Shown here: in pieces, positions 22,997 through 35,030 of the stretch
How positions within the stretch are numbered: the stretch's first letter is position 1
Layout: each line of letters starts with the position of its first letter
Notes under the pieces: model-generated
Database searches by the model: none
What the model saw: the letters and a program-made list of their open reading frames with translations, nothing else
What the model was told of the DNA's origin: nothing
Assembly: GCA_037954665.1 (NCBI GenBank)
Contig: JBBMOL010000201.1
Coordinates: forward strand, 682,001-746,000
Source: Laguncularia racemosa
Lineage: Eukaryota; Streptophyta; Magnoliopsida; Myrtales; Combretaceae
Direction: 5' to 3'
Length of the DNA stretch: 64,000 bases
Made by a program: the position numbers and the translations under genes

Positions 22997-24479
22997 ATAT
23001 GAAGTTTTCTACTAATTGTTATTTGTATTTTCTAGATATAGATATGTGTAATGAATATGTGTGGACTGACATGGTTGATGAATTAATTTGACGTTTGAGT
23101 TCTTAACTTTGATCCATAGTTCTATACTTTCCCCATTAACCCTACTTAGGTATCACCTTCATTGGTTGATTAATTCTTTATATGCTTTCTTATTCTACTT
23201 AGTTATCTAATTTACATGTTACATTATTATTTAATAATTCACTAACATATCAATTCCTATAAGCAAGTGTTATTCTTATTAGTGGAATTAGATGTGAAGA
23301 TATTATTATTTTATTAAGGAAAAATAAACATAATTTAGTAAGAAAGTTTATGGAGTCATCATCAAGGATATAGACATTTTCTAAATATTTCAACTAATGC
23401 ACTTGCATGGATTATTGGAACCAAGATTCTACACTAATAATTGCACATAACTATATAAACTTATATAACGACGAAACTCTCTTCCTCTTAAAAGGTCAAC
23501 ATGTGAGGAATAAAACTAGTATTCTCAAACAGGATATGTAATTATGCCATGACTTATCAAGAGGTTTTGTCCTGGAATAAAATGTTATTAAACTAGGGGG
23601 AATGTACCCAAATTCAACAAGGTTTGATTCTCGCTAAGATTCTACCAGTTGTATATATTCATTCGCTAATTGCAGTTTCTTTTTCTTTTACCATCAAATT
23701 CTATTTCTTAAAATGTTTCCAACGAAAAAAAAAAAAAAGGAAAATGATATGCATGAGTTTGTAGGTAGAAGCATATTTTAATTCATACCATTTTCGTTGC
23801 AATAATACCGTAATGATTAACAGTGCTAAAGGGTACTGGGATATTACCATGTATGTTTTTATTGTTATTTGTTATTGTAATACAGGTCAATACAATAGTA
23901 TTACTACAAGGATGTATCCAAGCGTATGTGTTGTATTTTCTATTGTTTGTTGGTCACATGTGAATATGTCTAGTGTTGATGTGTATATGCTATCATGTGT
24001 TGCATTTTATCATGTATTGCATTTGTGACTTTGTAATTTAAATATGTAATAGTTATTTGTGTGGGGTGTTGAATGCAATAAAAGAGATAATAAGAGCAAC
24101 ATTTGTAGAAAATAACTACAGTTTCCAAATGCAGGAAATCACAATAGCATAAATATTGAAATATTATCCAACATATGTGAATTTTGTTTCTATGTATTTC
24201 ATTTTCCATATAGAGCAGTCAATAATTAAATTTACTTAACAATGTTATAGATGAAGCTCTATCTATATGTGCTTTGCTAAATTTCATTCCCCCATCGATG
24301 ATTGCAAAAGATTAAGTAGTTAATTGCATGGTTTTGTTTTTATATTACAATTTTATTACATTTCAATCTTCAATAATGACTATCACTTAGAGCTATCATT
24401 AACATTTGCTCTCTTATATATAATGAACACTTCTAAAATTATAATGTAATTTATACTTTAGTCTTAACTTTTTTGTTTG
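22997..24479. other. AT-rich spacer, nothing recognised
   Basis: Flank of the Ogre-like insertion. Scattered short frames only. No element ends or gene motifs were recognised. Confidence 0.4.
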
Positions 24480-24600
24480 CAATATATCAAGGATTGTTAG
24501 AGATAGAGACATTTGAACACACCCATAAGAGAAGAAAGGGCGAATCCATTTAATGGGTGAATTCTATAGTAGAGGAAAAACGTGTAAGTTACATTTTAAC
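24480..24600 (+). pseudogene. Possible Ptta/En/Spm (Transposase_24-like) relic
   Basis: One frame reads LLEIETFEHTHKRRKGE, then a stop, then WVNSIVEEKR. This resembles the conserved 'F..THTKK.G..V..RSEK' block of plant Ptta/En/Spm transposase fragments. Nothing else of the protein was recognised around it, and the match is short. Low certainty. Confidence 0.35.
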
Positions 24601-25251
24601 TATTGCTTAAAGTAAATTTTCAATCATTATAATGTAATGAAGTTTTTTTTTTAAGAATTATTTGCCTCTTGATTAAGTTTTTGTAATGTGATATAGAGAG
24701 CTATGGTGGAATCACATGAGTAGGACTTATAGCAATCCCAATCGTCTAGTAAAAGGCCAAAGACACAAGTTGAGATCATGTAGGAGGTCCTTAGTCATCA
24801 GTGTAGACATGACCATGGTTTTGAATATAGTGTCCTTAAACCACCTTTGACTTGTCCATAGATTCCTTATGTCTCTCACACTTCACCTAAAGCATTAGCC
24901 TTAGTGGATTAATCAACAAAAAGCTATTCACCTTTATCTAGGAAATATATGATGAAGTATATCTTGGGAGTTAGATATAATTTCCATATTTATCTCAATT
25001 ACTTAAAGACATGTCAAGTAAGTTGTTAAGGGGCTGGCTAAGCAAGGCCCTAATTTATTAACATTAATTTAAAATAATTATTTAGCCCATGTACCTACCC
25101 GTGTACTTACGTGTTCATGCCTAGCCACTTACAACCTTCATGTGCCTCACATGCTTATGCCTTGGTGTTCCTAGCCCACGCATGCTTGTGCCTTCCATTC
25201 ATCTTGCATGCCTATGCTTATGCTGCCCAAACCTAAGCTTATGTGTAATTA

Positions 25252-25649
25252 TGTCATGGTCCATGACATCAAGAGGGAAGTGAGGGATCAACTTAAGCTT
25301 AGAATGTATTGAGTAGTATCAACAATGTACTTTGTTCTAGAAGTGTGGGTACCTTAAAGGTGAATTTAGCCAATTGTAAACAAATTGGTTCAGAGCCAAG
25401 ACCGCTCTCTTAATGATAGCCACGATAGATTGAAACTAGTTGAGAATGCTGGTCCCCACAATTATAAGGGGGACCGTGGCAAAGCCAAATGAAAGCTCTC
25501 TTGATGATGGATGGGCTTGGAACAATTCTTGGGAAAATAAGAATGGAAGGCTAGTTTGCTATTTGGAAATGATGCAAAAGTATGAAACAAAAGGATTATT
25601 GAGTGCTACATGAGATTTCTATGAGAAGTGAACCTCTTGTCCTATGACA
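25252..25649 (+). repeat. 5' LTR of the short element
   Basis: 398 bp, bounded TGTCATGG...TATGACA, with the primer-binding site at 25652-25663. Confidence 0.8.
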
Positions 25650-25871
25650 AGTGGTATCGGAGATATAAGGTTCCAAACTTCATCGAACTACCTAAATGAT
25701 ATCTAAGTAAAAATAAAAATTATGTGCAAGTAGCTTTGTTGATAAAAGGGCTCATATAGAAGAAGTGACTACCAAAAGGACACGATTGCAAAAGGAGTTG
25801 CAGCTATGTTGTAAGGGTTACCCTAAATCGTTACAAAATAAAGAAAAGTAAACCAATGGGTTGTCCTAATT

Positions 25872-26360
25872 TAGGCTACTTAACAAAAGGCGATCTAAAA
25901 AGACGTGGAGAGGGGCAAAACCAAGTGAGGAGAGTCATGGAAGCTCGAGAGTCTTAGTTAAGATGATCTTGAAGTGTAGTGAGACAATGATTAGAGGAGG
26001 GTGGTAACCATCTAGGGACGTACAATTGTAAGCCACTTTACTATTGGGAAACTCATCAAGAGGAGATCTCAAAGGACATAGAGAGTGGTGAAGGCAAGAG
26101 AAGAATGCCTATGGATGTCCAAAGTTTTAGCTGAGGTGATCTTAGGGTGGAGTTTGGTAGTAGATAGAGGAGCGTGGTAATTAGTTGGAATAGTATAGCA
26201 GTAGAACTCTTTATCATTAGGCAACTAAAAAAGAGGAGATCTCGAAGGATGGAAAAAAGGGTTAAGGGCAAGAGAGGAAGGCCCGTGGAAGCTTGTACTC
26301 CTAGTTAGGGAAGACCTTAAGGGAGTTCACCAATAGGGGAGGATAGAAATCTATTGAAAA
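25872..26360 (+). repeat. Three imperfect tandem repeats of about 175 bp
   Basis: Units start near 25872, 26047 and 26221. They share 'gaggagatctc.aaggac', 'gtggaagct', 'ttagttaaga/gctgaggtgatctt' and 'agaggag.gtgg' in the same order. They make up most of the internal region of the short LTR element. Confidence 0.65.
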
Positions 26361-26421
26361 TGGGGTAGTGGTTAGATATTGACCTCATGACAAAGGCATC
26401 ATGAATTTAGGTTGGGGAGAA

Positions 26422-26819
26422 TGTCATGGTTCATAACATCAAAAGAGAAGTAAATGATCAATTTAGGCTTAAAATTTAGTGAGTGGCATCAGTAAGATAG
26501 TTTGTTCTAAGGGTATGGGTACTTTGAAAGCGAGCTTGGTTACTTGTGAATAAACTAATTGAGAGCTAATGCTACTCTCTTGATGATAGCTATAGCAGGC
26601 CGAAACTAGTTAGGAATCTTGGTCCCCAAAATCATAAGGAGGACCATAACAAAACTAGATGGAGGCTCTCCTCATGATGGATGGGCTTGGAACAAGTCCT
26701 AGGAAAACAAGAATGGAAGGTTGGCTTGTAATTCGAAAATAAGGCAAAAGTATGAAACAAAAGAATAGTTGAGCTCCACATGGGATTTCCAAGAGGATTG
26801 AACGTCCTGTCCCATGATA
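26422..26819 (+). repeat. 3' LTR of the short element
   Basis: 398 bp, the same length as the 5' LTR. The final CA has mutated to TA. Confidence 0.8.
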
Positions 26820-27099
26820 CTCATGTGCTTAGCCATTTACCACCTTTAGCAGGACATGACCATGTAACGAAAGAAGTTCCTGTATACTACCCTAAAGACG
26901 CATTTTTTGGGATTTAACTTCATACTATATTTTTGCGATGTTTAGAAGGTCGCCTCTAAATTGACTAAATGTACTTTGGGCTCTTTGTATAAACATTTTT
27001 GTCACTAGCCTTTGGTAGGTTGCTCTAGTGTTCTTAAGGCCAAAGGGCCTTAAGTGCTAAAGTTAGTAACAAAGTCAGTGTGGACCTAGTCTATGGATC

Positions 27100-27320
27100 T
27101 AATTGTATCCTAAAAAGGCAATTGAGGTCGAATCAACCAACTAGTTGATTCAAAGGAGGGGAAAGCAATCCTTTAGGCAAGCTTTGTTGAGGTTTGTGTA
27201 GTCAATACATATACGCCACTTTCTATTAGACTTCTTAACCAGCACATAGTTTGCTAGCCAAGTAAAATAAGACTATTCCTTGATGAAATCTACCTTAAAA
27301 AGTTTTTGCACCTCTTCTTT
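27100..27320 (-). pseudogene. Reverse transcriptase start, Tat-type relic
   Basis: Translating the minus strand gives FIKEYSYFTWLANYVLVKKS and then RKWRIYVLTTQTSTKLAKGL, followed by NQLVDSTS. This parallels the Tat RT motif 'WLANVV.VKK.NGKWR.C.DY..LNKACPKD..PLP.ID.LVD'. Several substitutions have hit key positions, and no catalytic YVDD was found. Confidence 0.7.
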
Positions 27321-27754
27321 AATGGTAGCTTGTTGCTTAGAGGTAAAGCACCTCTTCTTTTGTTTAATTACCTTAATGGTCGGGATAATGTTGAGGTGGC
27401 ACGTTATCACTTCAAGTAGGATGCTTAGTATGTTAGAGGTAACCACATAAAGACAACAATATTGGTCCTAAGGAAATCAATATGTTGTTGTAACTCCACC
27501 GAGACCATTGTGCCAATTCTCATGGTCTATTCAAGAGAGATTCCAATTTAGACTTCAGTTTCTTCAAATAGTTCACCCTTAGTCTCGAGCACCTCCTCAA
27601 GGCTCATTCTGACCATGAGGACTTCCTGTTGGGATATTCCCTAGAGATAGCAGTGCCAAGCCACTTGCCGATCTCCCTTGCATATCCTGACACTTGTGGG
27701 AGTTAAGAATTTTGCTTTTAAGTGTTTAGAGGAGGCAATCATTCCTATGACATT

Positions 27755-28030
27755 TTAGGAGGGTTGACCTAATGTAACAATGTAGGGTGACCATGTGACG
27801 ATTACTATGAAGTTGTAGAACTCGCGATCATAAGGCTTCAATTTTTCCTGGACTTGATCTTTCATTTGGTGGAAGGCCATTTTGAATATAATGTTTGTAG
27901 AACAACCATTGTCAATCAATACTTTATGGACCTCGAAATTAGCTATGCATGCGCAGATGATGAGGGCATTATCATGCAAAGTCATAATGCCCTCTAAATC
28001 TTTGTCAAAGAACAAGATGGTAGAATCCAC
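27755..28030 (-). pseudogene. Aspartic protease remnant of the Tat-type relic
   Basis: A 91-residue frame has LHDNALIICACIANFEVHKV followed by LIDNGCSTNIIF. In the family this is the protease active-site block V(L)(V/I)D.GSS.DI(L)F. The active-site D(N/G)G is still D-N-G, but the surrounding domain is lost to stops. Confidence 0.75.
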
Positions 28031-28199
28031 TCTTTGTCTCTTAGCTTATATGTTAGGCAAGTCATGATATTTTCTGGATTGGGTGAAGGCCTTGCATTAA
28101 GAGCTTGACCGCCCTCTTACTATTGGTCTACCCATGATTATATTTATCATGTTGCGGGTGGGTCAAGCTTCTAGTTCTTGGTCTCGCTTGTTTTCTTCT

Positions 28200-28420
28200 C
28201 AATGGCCTCACTTAGGAAGTCGCTTATCATTGGAGATGTACTCTCAAAGGTAACAACATTGGATGTGGTCTTCTATGGCATTCTTTAGTGTAGTATAGTT
28301 CTTGGTAGTGTGGCCTTTGTTGCAGTAAAACTTGCAATACTTATCAAAGTCCCACCTTAATGGGTTGCTTCTCATTCATTATAGCCTTGTAAGGATACCT
28401 CAATCTTAGATTTCCATGAA
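28200..28420 (-). pseudogene. gag C-terminal remnant of the Tat-type relic
   Basis: A minus-strand frame reads DKYCKFYCNKGHTTKNYTTLKNAIEDHI in pieces, equivalent to the Tat-type 'YC.FH...GH.TE.C..LK..IE.LI' motif. The final Cys of the knuckle has become Tyr, and stops occur on both sides. Confidence 0.65.
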
Positions 28421-30079
28421 AATATCAGCTTAGAGCTTGTATAGTTAGGTGTACTACTTATATGAAAGGATAGCATGCTTTTTGGATGGTGCATTGCTAT
28501 CACCATTTTAAGTTAACACATCGTTGTAAACTATAGGGCTGAGCCTATCTTTGGTGGAAGGTTGGTCCTTAACCCCCCTTCTTCTTTTTTGAGGAGTCTT
28601 ACTTAGCTTGTCTTAGTGAAGATTGCATCCTGTTGGGTAAAGTAAGTTATTACCTTCTCTTGGAAGTCCTTGAAATTCTTTAGTTTGTTTCGTGTAAGGG
28701 AGTAAAAGAACTAAGATTTGTCTTTCATCCTATTAAGACAACAGTGTTAAGGGCAATACTTATATCTATGTTAGGGATTTCGAGCATAGCCCTATTGAAC
28801 CTAAAGATATAATCTCATAGTGTCTTGTCCTACTTTTGACTGATCAGGTTAAGGGTTGACGAGTCCCTTTCTAGCATCTTGCTAGTTAGAAATTATTGAT
28901 ATAATTGCATACCAAGCTTTGTGAAGCTTGCTATTGAGTATGGTTTAAGGCCTATATACCCAATACAAGCAATGTATTTCGATGTTTTTGGAAAGGCCTT
29001 GTAAGCAATAATGTCAAAGACACCTAAGAGGTTCATCTAAGTGGTACAATAGCTTAAATGCTCTGATGGGTCAATGGTCTCATCATAGAAATCCAGCTAG
29101 GGAATGCAGATATGAATAGGGAGCTGCTCATCTAGTATCTCCCTATTGAAAGGAGAGTTTTTATTGAACATATGCCATGGATCGCTCTTCTTTGTACCCT
29201 AAATCTCTTTGAGGTGTTTGATCATGTCATTGATCTCGTTAGTAGCCAGGTCAACCAAAGAATGAGTTAACTAAGTCTTGGATTGATCATTCCTATGAGT
29301 GCTCACCTTGCTCCTTAAGTTTTTAGCTTAGTCATTTTGTTGTGGTGTGTTCCCTTAGTGATGCGAAGTGTTATCACCTTGATGTTCGCTGCATGATTAA
29401 GAGTTGTGCTAAGAGCTTTCTTAAATTTCATTCACTTAAGCTCTCAGATGCCCATTCTCAGCTTGCAAGTTAGCCATCATTTGTGCTCCAAATGTGCAAC
29501 CCAATAGTTGTTCACTTGCTTGGCATTCTATTGCATTGGTGGTGCTAGCGGTATTAGGGGGCAGATTAAAGAATTGGCATTGTCAGCAACATTCTTTTCA
29601 AGGTTTCTTGTGTTTCTTGTGCCAGCTATAGTGTTATCATAGGTCATAGACAGTGGTCATCAATTGTTGATCACTTCTCTTGCTACATCGGGTCTTAGGC
29701 CAAATATGATATTCATGTGGGATAGATTGGCTTGTAAGATAAGCAAACGTGAGCTATGGGGACACTAGAGTTGTCTCTAGTGTTTGCACTCCACCACTTA
29801 AGTCAAAAAATGCTATAGTGATGGCAAGAGAGTGAAAGTGCGTAGAGAGAATTCGGTCCCCTTACTTGTGGAGTATTGGGTATATATAATGAAGGTGTTG
29901 TGAGATATTCATAACGAATGAATCTTTCCATAATGATACTTACACGATCTAATAAAGATATGATGGAATTTGTTTTGTGGAATAGATGTACTTTTCATAT
30001 ATATTCCAACTATTCATAAACATCTTATTTAGGCAACTTGAGAAATTGATCGAGTTGGGCCCTAAAGTCTAAGAATAAA

Positions 30080-30245
30080 TGGCCTAGCAACATCTCTAAA
30101 GTTTAAACTCCATTTGCAATAAGATAAAAATCACCTAGCAATCTTATCACCTAAGGTTTCAATCTGAATCCATTTGGGTAGCACAAGGGCCATACCACTA
30201 GTTAGATGAAAGAACCCATTTAGTAAATACCGTTGGATGATTCTA
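30080..30245 (-). pseudogene. Relic of a UDP-glycosyltransferase PSPG region
   Basis: About 165 bp align base by base, with many substitutions, to the segment of the glycosyltransferase gene around its PSPG motif (about 37970-38160). For example, 'ccataccactagtt' followed by a shared 'cccatttagtaa/tccatttggtaa' block occurs in both. It is too short and mutated to be functional. It indicates that a second UGT copy once stood about 8 kb from the present gene. Confidence 0.6.
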
Positions 30246-32026
30246 ATATTATTTTAACTCATGTAATTTGGTGACCTTATTATTTGTGGTTTTTTCTCTA
30301 CTTTACTTCCTTGAATCTAAGAATCTCAGTATATTTTCTGTTTTTCAACATGTTAATCAACCCTAATTTTTTAGAAAATTAACCCATATTTTGAAAAAAC
30401 TTGAATAGCTTTTCTCTCTATTCTTGATGATCAAATTTCTTTTCCCTTTTTCCTCAACTATCAAAATATCATATAACGTATCATTTTGGCCAAAATAACT
30501 TACCGTCCACATCAACAGCACAATCAAGTAAACTAGAAAACCCTAGATTAAAAACTAGAAATTAGGCTAGAAGTGTTTAGGGTTAAGGCATATCCTTTAT
30601 GGCCTTATCATGCTTTGTTTCGATTACAAACCCCCTACAGTTTAAAATCAGCACTTGCCCCGTATTTACTGTGTCTGGCCACCATAAGTGCGCATGTATC
30701 ATGTGACGTGTTCTATCCCATGATATTAAAGGTAACCTGCTCATCATCATTTAAGTTAATTTTGATAAACGATATCTAAATGTAGTTTACATTAACAAAG
30801 TTAATTATATATATCAATAACAACTAATATTTATTCCCCAAAATTTTAACTATAAATATGTTATAAGATGAAATTTAAGTAAATAAATATTTAGTACTAT
30901 GTTCTCTTCTATCCCCATCCCATCGTGGGTAGAACTATCTTGGCAATATGATTAGTCGAGCCTTCTTTTATTTCTTTTCTTCTTTTTTTTTTTAGTAATT
31001 ATAATAAGGGATGAAAATCCAAATTTAATCTATTCCACTTTAAAAAAAAATGTTTATGCCACTTTCTTTTTTTAAATAATTATAATATATTCAAACCTAA
31101 TTGATTCCATTTAAAAAACTAAAGTCTACGCCACTAAGGTATAAGGACCATAACTCAATCCTGCTCTTTGACCTATTAGAGTTTCACTTCACCGAAGGAA
31201 AGCTCTTCACATGGTCTCATTGAAAAGGAATTTTCACATGGCATGAGAAAGCACTCAATAATACTTAAGTGTAATTTATTATTTACACAGCAGCAGCAGT
31301 AACAACAACAATAATAATATTAATATTAATTATAATTTTTGTGATTTTAATTGTAAATATTTATGTAATCTTAATATTATTTAAATTGATAAATAAACAA
31401 TCGTGATTGGAGTACTTTTAAAAAATAATATGCATTCTGAAGTAGAACCTAAGGCATTATCGTTTGACTTTAGATATCACAAGGTCACTGCTTTATGTTT
31501 ATATTTTAACAACAAATAACCCGATCTCTGGCCAGAAAACAATATCATTTGAATAGCATGTATGTGATACTTAGCATCGAAAACCACAAATTTTATGAAA
31601 ACATTTAGTGACAACCACCGCTAATTGGTAATAATCATTGTAATTCCAGTAAAATCTTATATGTGAAAGTTTAGAAGACTAGGGTGATGTATCCGGTTTT
31701 TTAAGACATGAACTAGAAGCACATATCACATGACAGATACACATATATTTTATACATCTCAAATTAATAAAAAAAAATGGATTTAAGCAATATTCGGATA
31801 GCTTTTATTGGGTTGTCGGCGTTACTAGCTTAAATTTAATGAGCTTGATATTTTATATGATGACAACACCACCTAAGTCATCCACATGTGGAAGCAGTAC
31901 ACGCTCGTGAAAAAGACAACAATTTTCTAAACTTACAATATTAATTGTTATATTATTCATCTGTGTTGGCAGTATAAATGTCGAATAGGTAAAGAAATAT
32001 TTCAAATTCAATGATAAGATAACATA
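30246..32026. other. AT-rich spacer with a short CAG/CAA/ATA microsatellite
   Basis: No gene was recognised. A mixed trinucleotide run (cagcagcag, then acaacaacaataataat) lies at about 31288-31330. The short plus-strand frame at 30573-30779 has no recognisable motif. Confidence 0.4.
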
Positions 32027-32305
32027 AAAACTATGAAGTCCAAAAAATTTCGAAAAAATTATATAAATAATTACAAAAAATAAATAAATTAATAAGTATT
32101 TTTAAGTCGTGTAGCATCAAGAATAATTTCGTAACATTAAAATCTTAGGGAAATGAATCACAAAAATTTAAATGTTGCGACGCAAAAATATTATTTTAAT
32201 ATTTTGATAAAATAATAGGTTTTAAAAAATAAAACAATTAGAAGAAATAATCTTGGGCAAAGAAAAGAAGATAACGAACTTAACAAATTGAATTATATAA
32301 AATAT

Positions 32306-32974
32306 ATTACCGAATAAATTTAGAAAGCAAAGTATTCGAAAAATATCCAAATATGGATATGTAAACGGATAAATGAAAATAATCATAAGTGCTTTATTTC
32401 GAGTAAATTAAATTAAAAAAATAAATTATTCGAAACATAATTTTCAAATAATATTTAGTTAAATTATAAATTTAGGAATTTTAAATAGAAATTTAGTGTA
32501 AAAATTAATGTTCGGAATAATTGAATTAACCTAGACGTAAAAATTCGTAATAAATTGCTAAATATGTAATTTTTAAAGATATTCTCGTACACGTGTAAAA
32601 CGATAAAATAGGGATATTTTTAAATAAAATGTAATTATAACACAATATATAAATATACATACAAATATATATATATATTACTGAATAAATTTAGAAAATA
32701 AAGTATTCGAAAAATATCCAAATATGAATATGTAAATGGATAAATAAAAATAATCGTAAGTGCTTTATTTCGAGTAAATTAAATTAAAAAAGTAAATTAT
32801 CCAAAATGAAATTTTTAAATAATATTTAATTAAATAATAAAATTAATTTAAATTATAAATTTAGGAATTTTAAATAAAAATTTAGTATAAAAATTTATGT
32901 TAAAAATAATCTAATTAATCTAAATGTAAAAATTCGTAATAAATTATTAAAGGTGTAATTTTTAAAAATATTTT
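32306..32974. repeat. Direct duplication of about 290 bp inside the giant solo LTR
   Basis: Copies at about 32306-32585 and 32677-32974 share long stretches such as 'gtgctttatttcgagtaaattaaatt' pieces and 'aaattcgtaataaatt'. The homologous part of the other giant LTR (about 61380-61720) appears to have only one copy. Confidence 0.75.
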
Positions 32975-32979
32975 CTTTG

Positions 32980-33560
32980 CGATGAGACAAGCAGTGACCA
33001 CGGTGGCCCCGATCGCAGCAACGGCGGTGGCGTCGACGGCGAAAGCAACAGCAACGGCAACGACAAGGACAGTAACGGTAGTATCCAACCGTGTCCGCAC
33101 GAGGAGAGGGTTCGACAGAAACGCCAGCAACGGCGGTGGTGACAACAATTCGACAGCTGCAACAACGACAGCGGCAGCCACCACGACCGGCAGCCATCCA
33201 GCGTTGAAAGCCCAACGACAACAGCAACGACACAACGGCAAGCGACGAGGATGATAGCAACACCGGCAATGGCAACCGCAGCAACGCCCGACGACAACTC
33301 CAGCAACAACAGCAACGGCTCAGTAGTAACCACGCCGGCGTCCGGGATGGCCATGACGATGACAGCCCCGACCCTCAGCAATGACGGCCTCCAACTGCAG
33401 CTACGACGACCGTGGCGACGACGGCAACTGTGACGACTTCGACCCAGCAGCTCCCGCAACGGCAGCGGCCGCGACGTTCGATGGCAGCTCCGGCGGCAAC
33501 AGCCCTTGACAGCGGTAACAACGACAACCATGGACGGCAACAACCTCCCACGAGCTACGT
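32980..33560. repeat. Degenerate CAACGG/CAGCAA trinucleotide-rich tract
   Basis: GC-rich sequence built from imperfect aac/ggc/gac triplets creates long open frames on both strands by composition alone. A shorter counterpart (gttgttgttgcggtcgttagc) lies at about 60340-60420 in the other giant LTR. Confidence 0.7.
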
Positions 33561-33599
33561 CTGAGAAGAAACTCGTGAAGTAGAAGGACTGCCCTGTTG

Positions 33600-35030
33600 C
33601 AACCGTATGTGTGTGTATGTATGTGTGCGAGGGAGGAGGGCAACGAAAGCGGTAATAGCAACCGCAGCAACGGCGGCAACCATGACCACAACTACAGCAG
33701 CGATGGCGACCACGAGGATGACAGCAATAACAACCACGACGGGAACAGCAACAGCGACCATCAACAACCGTAGCAGCAGTGTTCTGGAGGAGGAAAAGAA
33801 GGGTGAAATGGGAGGAAGGGCAAGATATCTGTATATGAGTAGGTGTGTGTGGTGTGTGCGCGAGCGTATGTATGTATGCGCTGGTGGTATGCGGTGTATG
33901 CAGAGTATGTATGTATGTACATGCTAGTGGTGTTTGATGTGGGTGGAGCATGTGTGTACGTATGTGGTTATGTGCGTGGATGAGGAAGATGCGTGTGTAT
34001 GTGTAGGTGATGGTGTGGATGTACAAAAGCGTATGTGTGTGCGGGAATGAAGATGTATGTATGCGTATGTGTATAGGTATGTGTGTGATGTACGTGGGAA
34101 AGTGTGTATATATGTGAATGGAGTATGGTGTGTGTGATTGAAGGTGTGTGAGGTGTGTAAAAATGCGTGAGGATGCATGTGTACGGGTGAAGGCTGTGTG
34201 TGTGAGAGTGTATGTGTGTGTGTGAATGAAGAGTGTATATGTGTATGTGTTGGTAATGATGTGTGATGGGTGTAAGGGTGTGCGGTATGTATATATGGGT
34301 GTATGGCATGTGTGTGTATAAGGATGTTTGTAAGTGTAGGTGATGGTATGTAGGGTGTAAAAGTGCGTATATGTTAATGAAGGTGTGCGGTGTGTGAGGA
34401 TGTGTGTATGTGTTGGTGATGATATGTGGTGTGTGCAAGAGGGTATGTAAGTGTATTAAAGGTATGGGATATGTATGTACGAATATGAGACGATGTGTAG
34501 AGTATGAATATGTATGTGTAGGTAAGGAAGGCAAATGTGGTGTGTGCAAAGTATGTAGGCGTGTGTATTGGTGGTGCAAGGTGTAAATGAACTATGTGCA
34601 TAGGTGTATGGAAAATGTGGGGTGTACGGTACATGTGTGTATATGGATGGTAGGTGGAGTACGTGATATGTGTGTATAGGTGTAAAGGACGTGTGGTGAG
34701 TAGGTATGTGATGTGTATATAGGAGGAGTGGTGTACATGGGTATGTATGTATGTGTATAAGATGATATGTGGCGTATAGGTGCGAAAGGTGAATGTAGTG
34801 TGTGTAGAGTATGTGAGCAAGTATGTATTGGTGGTGTAAAGTATATATAGGGCATGTGTGTATGTGTGTATGATAGTGGTGTGGAAGGTAAAAGGAGCTT
34901 ATGTGTATGTATGTATAGGTACGTGTGTGGTGTGTGAAGTGCGTCTGTAAATGGATAAGAATATGTGTATGTTGATGTGCTTATGGTGTGTGGGAATGTG
35001 CTGGTATATGAGAGTATGGGGAAAGGCATC
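33600..35030. repeat. Degenerate (TG)n/(TATG)n minisatellite tract, 1.4 kb
   Basis: Imperfect tgtgtatgtatg units dominate the plus strand. The minus-strand frames here encode low-complexity His/Thr/Tyr/Pro strings and are not genes. The inverted counterpart at about 59520-60200 is CA-rich on the plus strand. Confidence 0.8.

Larger units (their letters stand above)
25252..26819 (+). mobile_element. Short non-autonomous LTR retrotransposon, 1.57 kb
   Basis: Two direct 398-bp LTRs (25252-25649 and 26422-26819) begin TGTCATGG. The first is followed after two bases by TGGTATCGGAGA, close to the initiator-Met primer site. The second is preceded by a purine tract (ggttggggagaa). The internal 772 bp have no coding capacity and consist largely of three imperfect tandem units. 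The LTRs differ at many sites, so the copy is old. No target-site duplication was seen (aatta versus ctcat). It depends on other elements for all proteins. Confidence 0.8.
26900..29900 (-). mobile_element. Decayed Tat-type Ty3/Gypsy relic
   Basis: On the minus strand, recognisable pieces lie in the order gag (about 28.2-29.5 kb), protease (27755-28030) and RT start (about 27.1-27.3 kb). The wording of each matches the Tat lineage rather than chromoviruses. The frame is broken throughout. Neither LTR was identified, and the left part is probably displaced by the short LTR element at 25252-26819. Confidence 0.7.

Noticed and set aside
32962..34026. 354-residue minus-strand frame
   Set aside because: Composition-driven frame across the trinucleotide and CA tracts of the giant solo LTR. 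It overlaps other equally long frames and has no motif.
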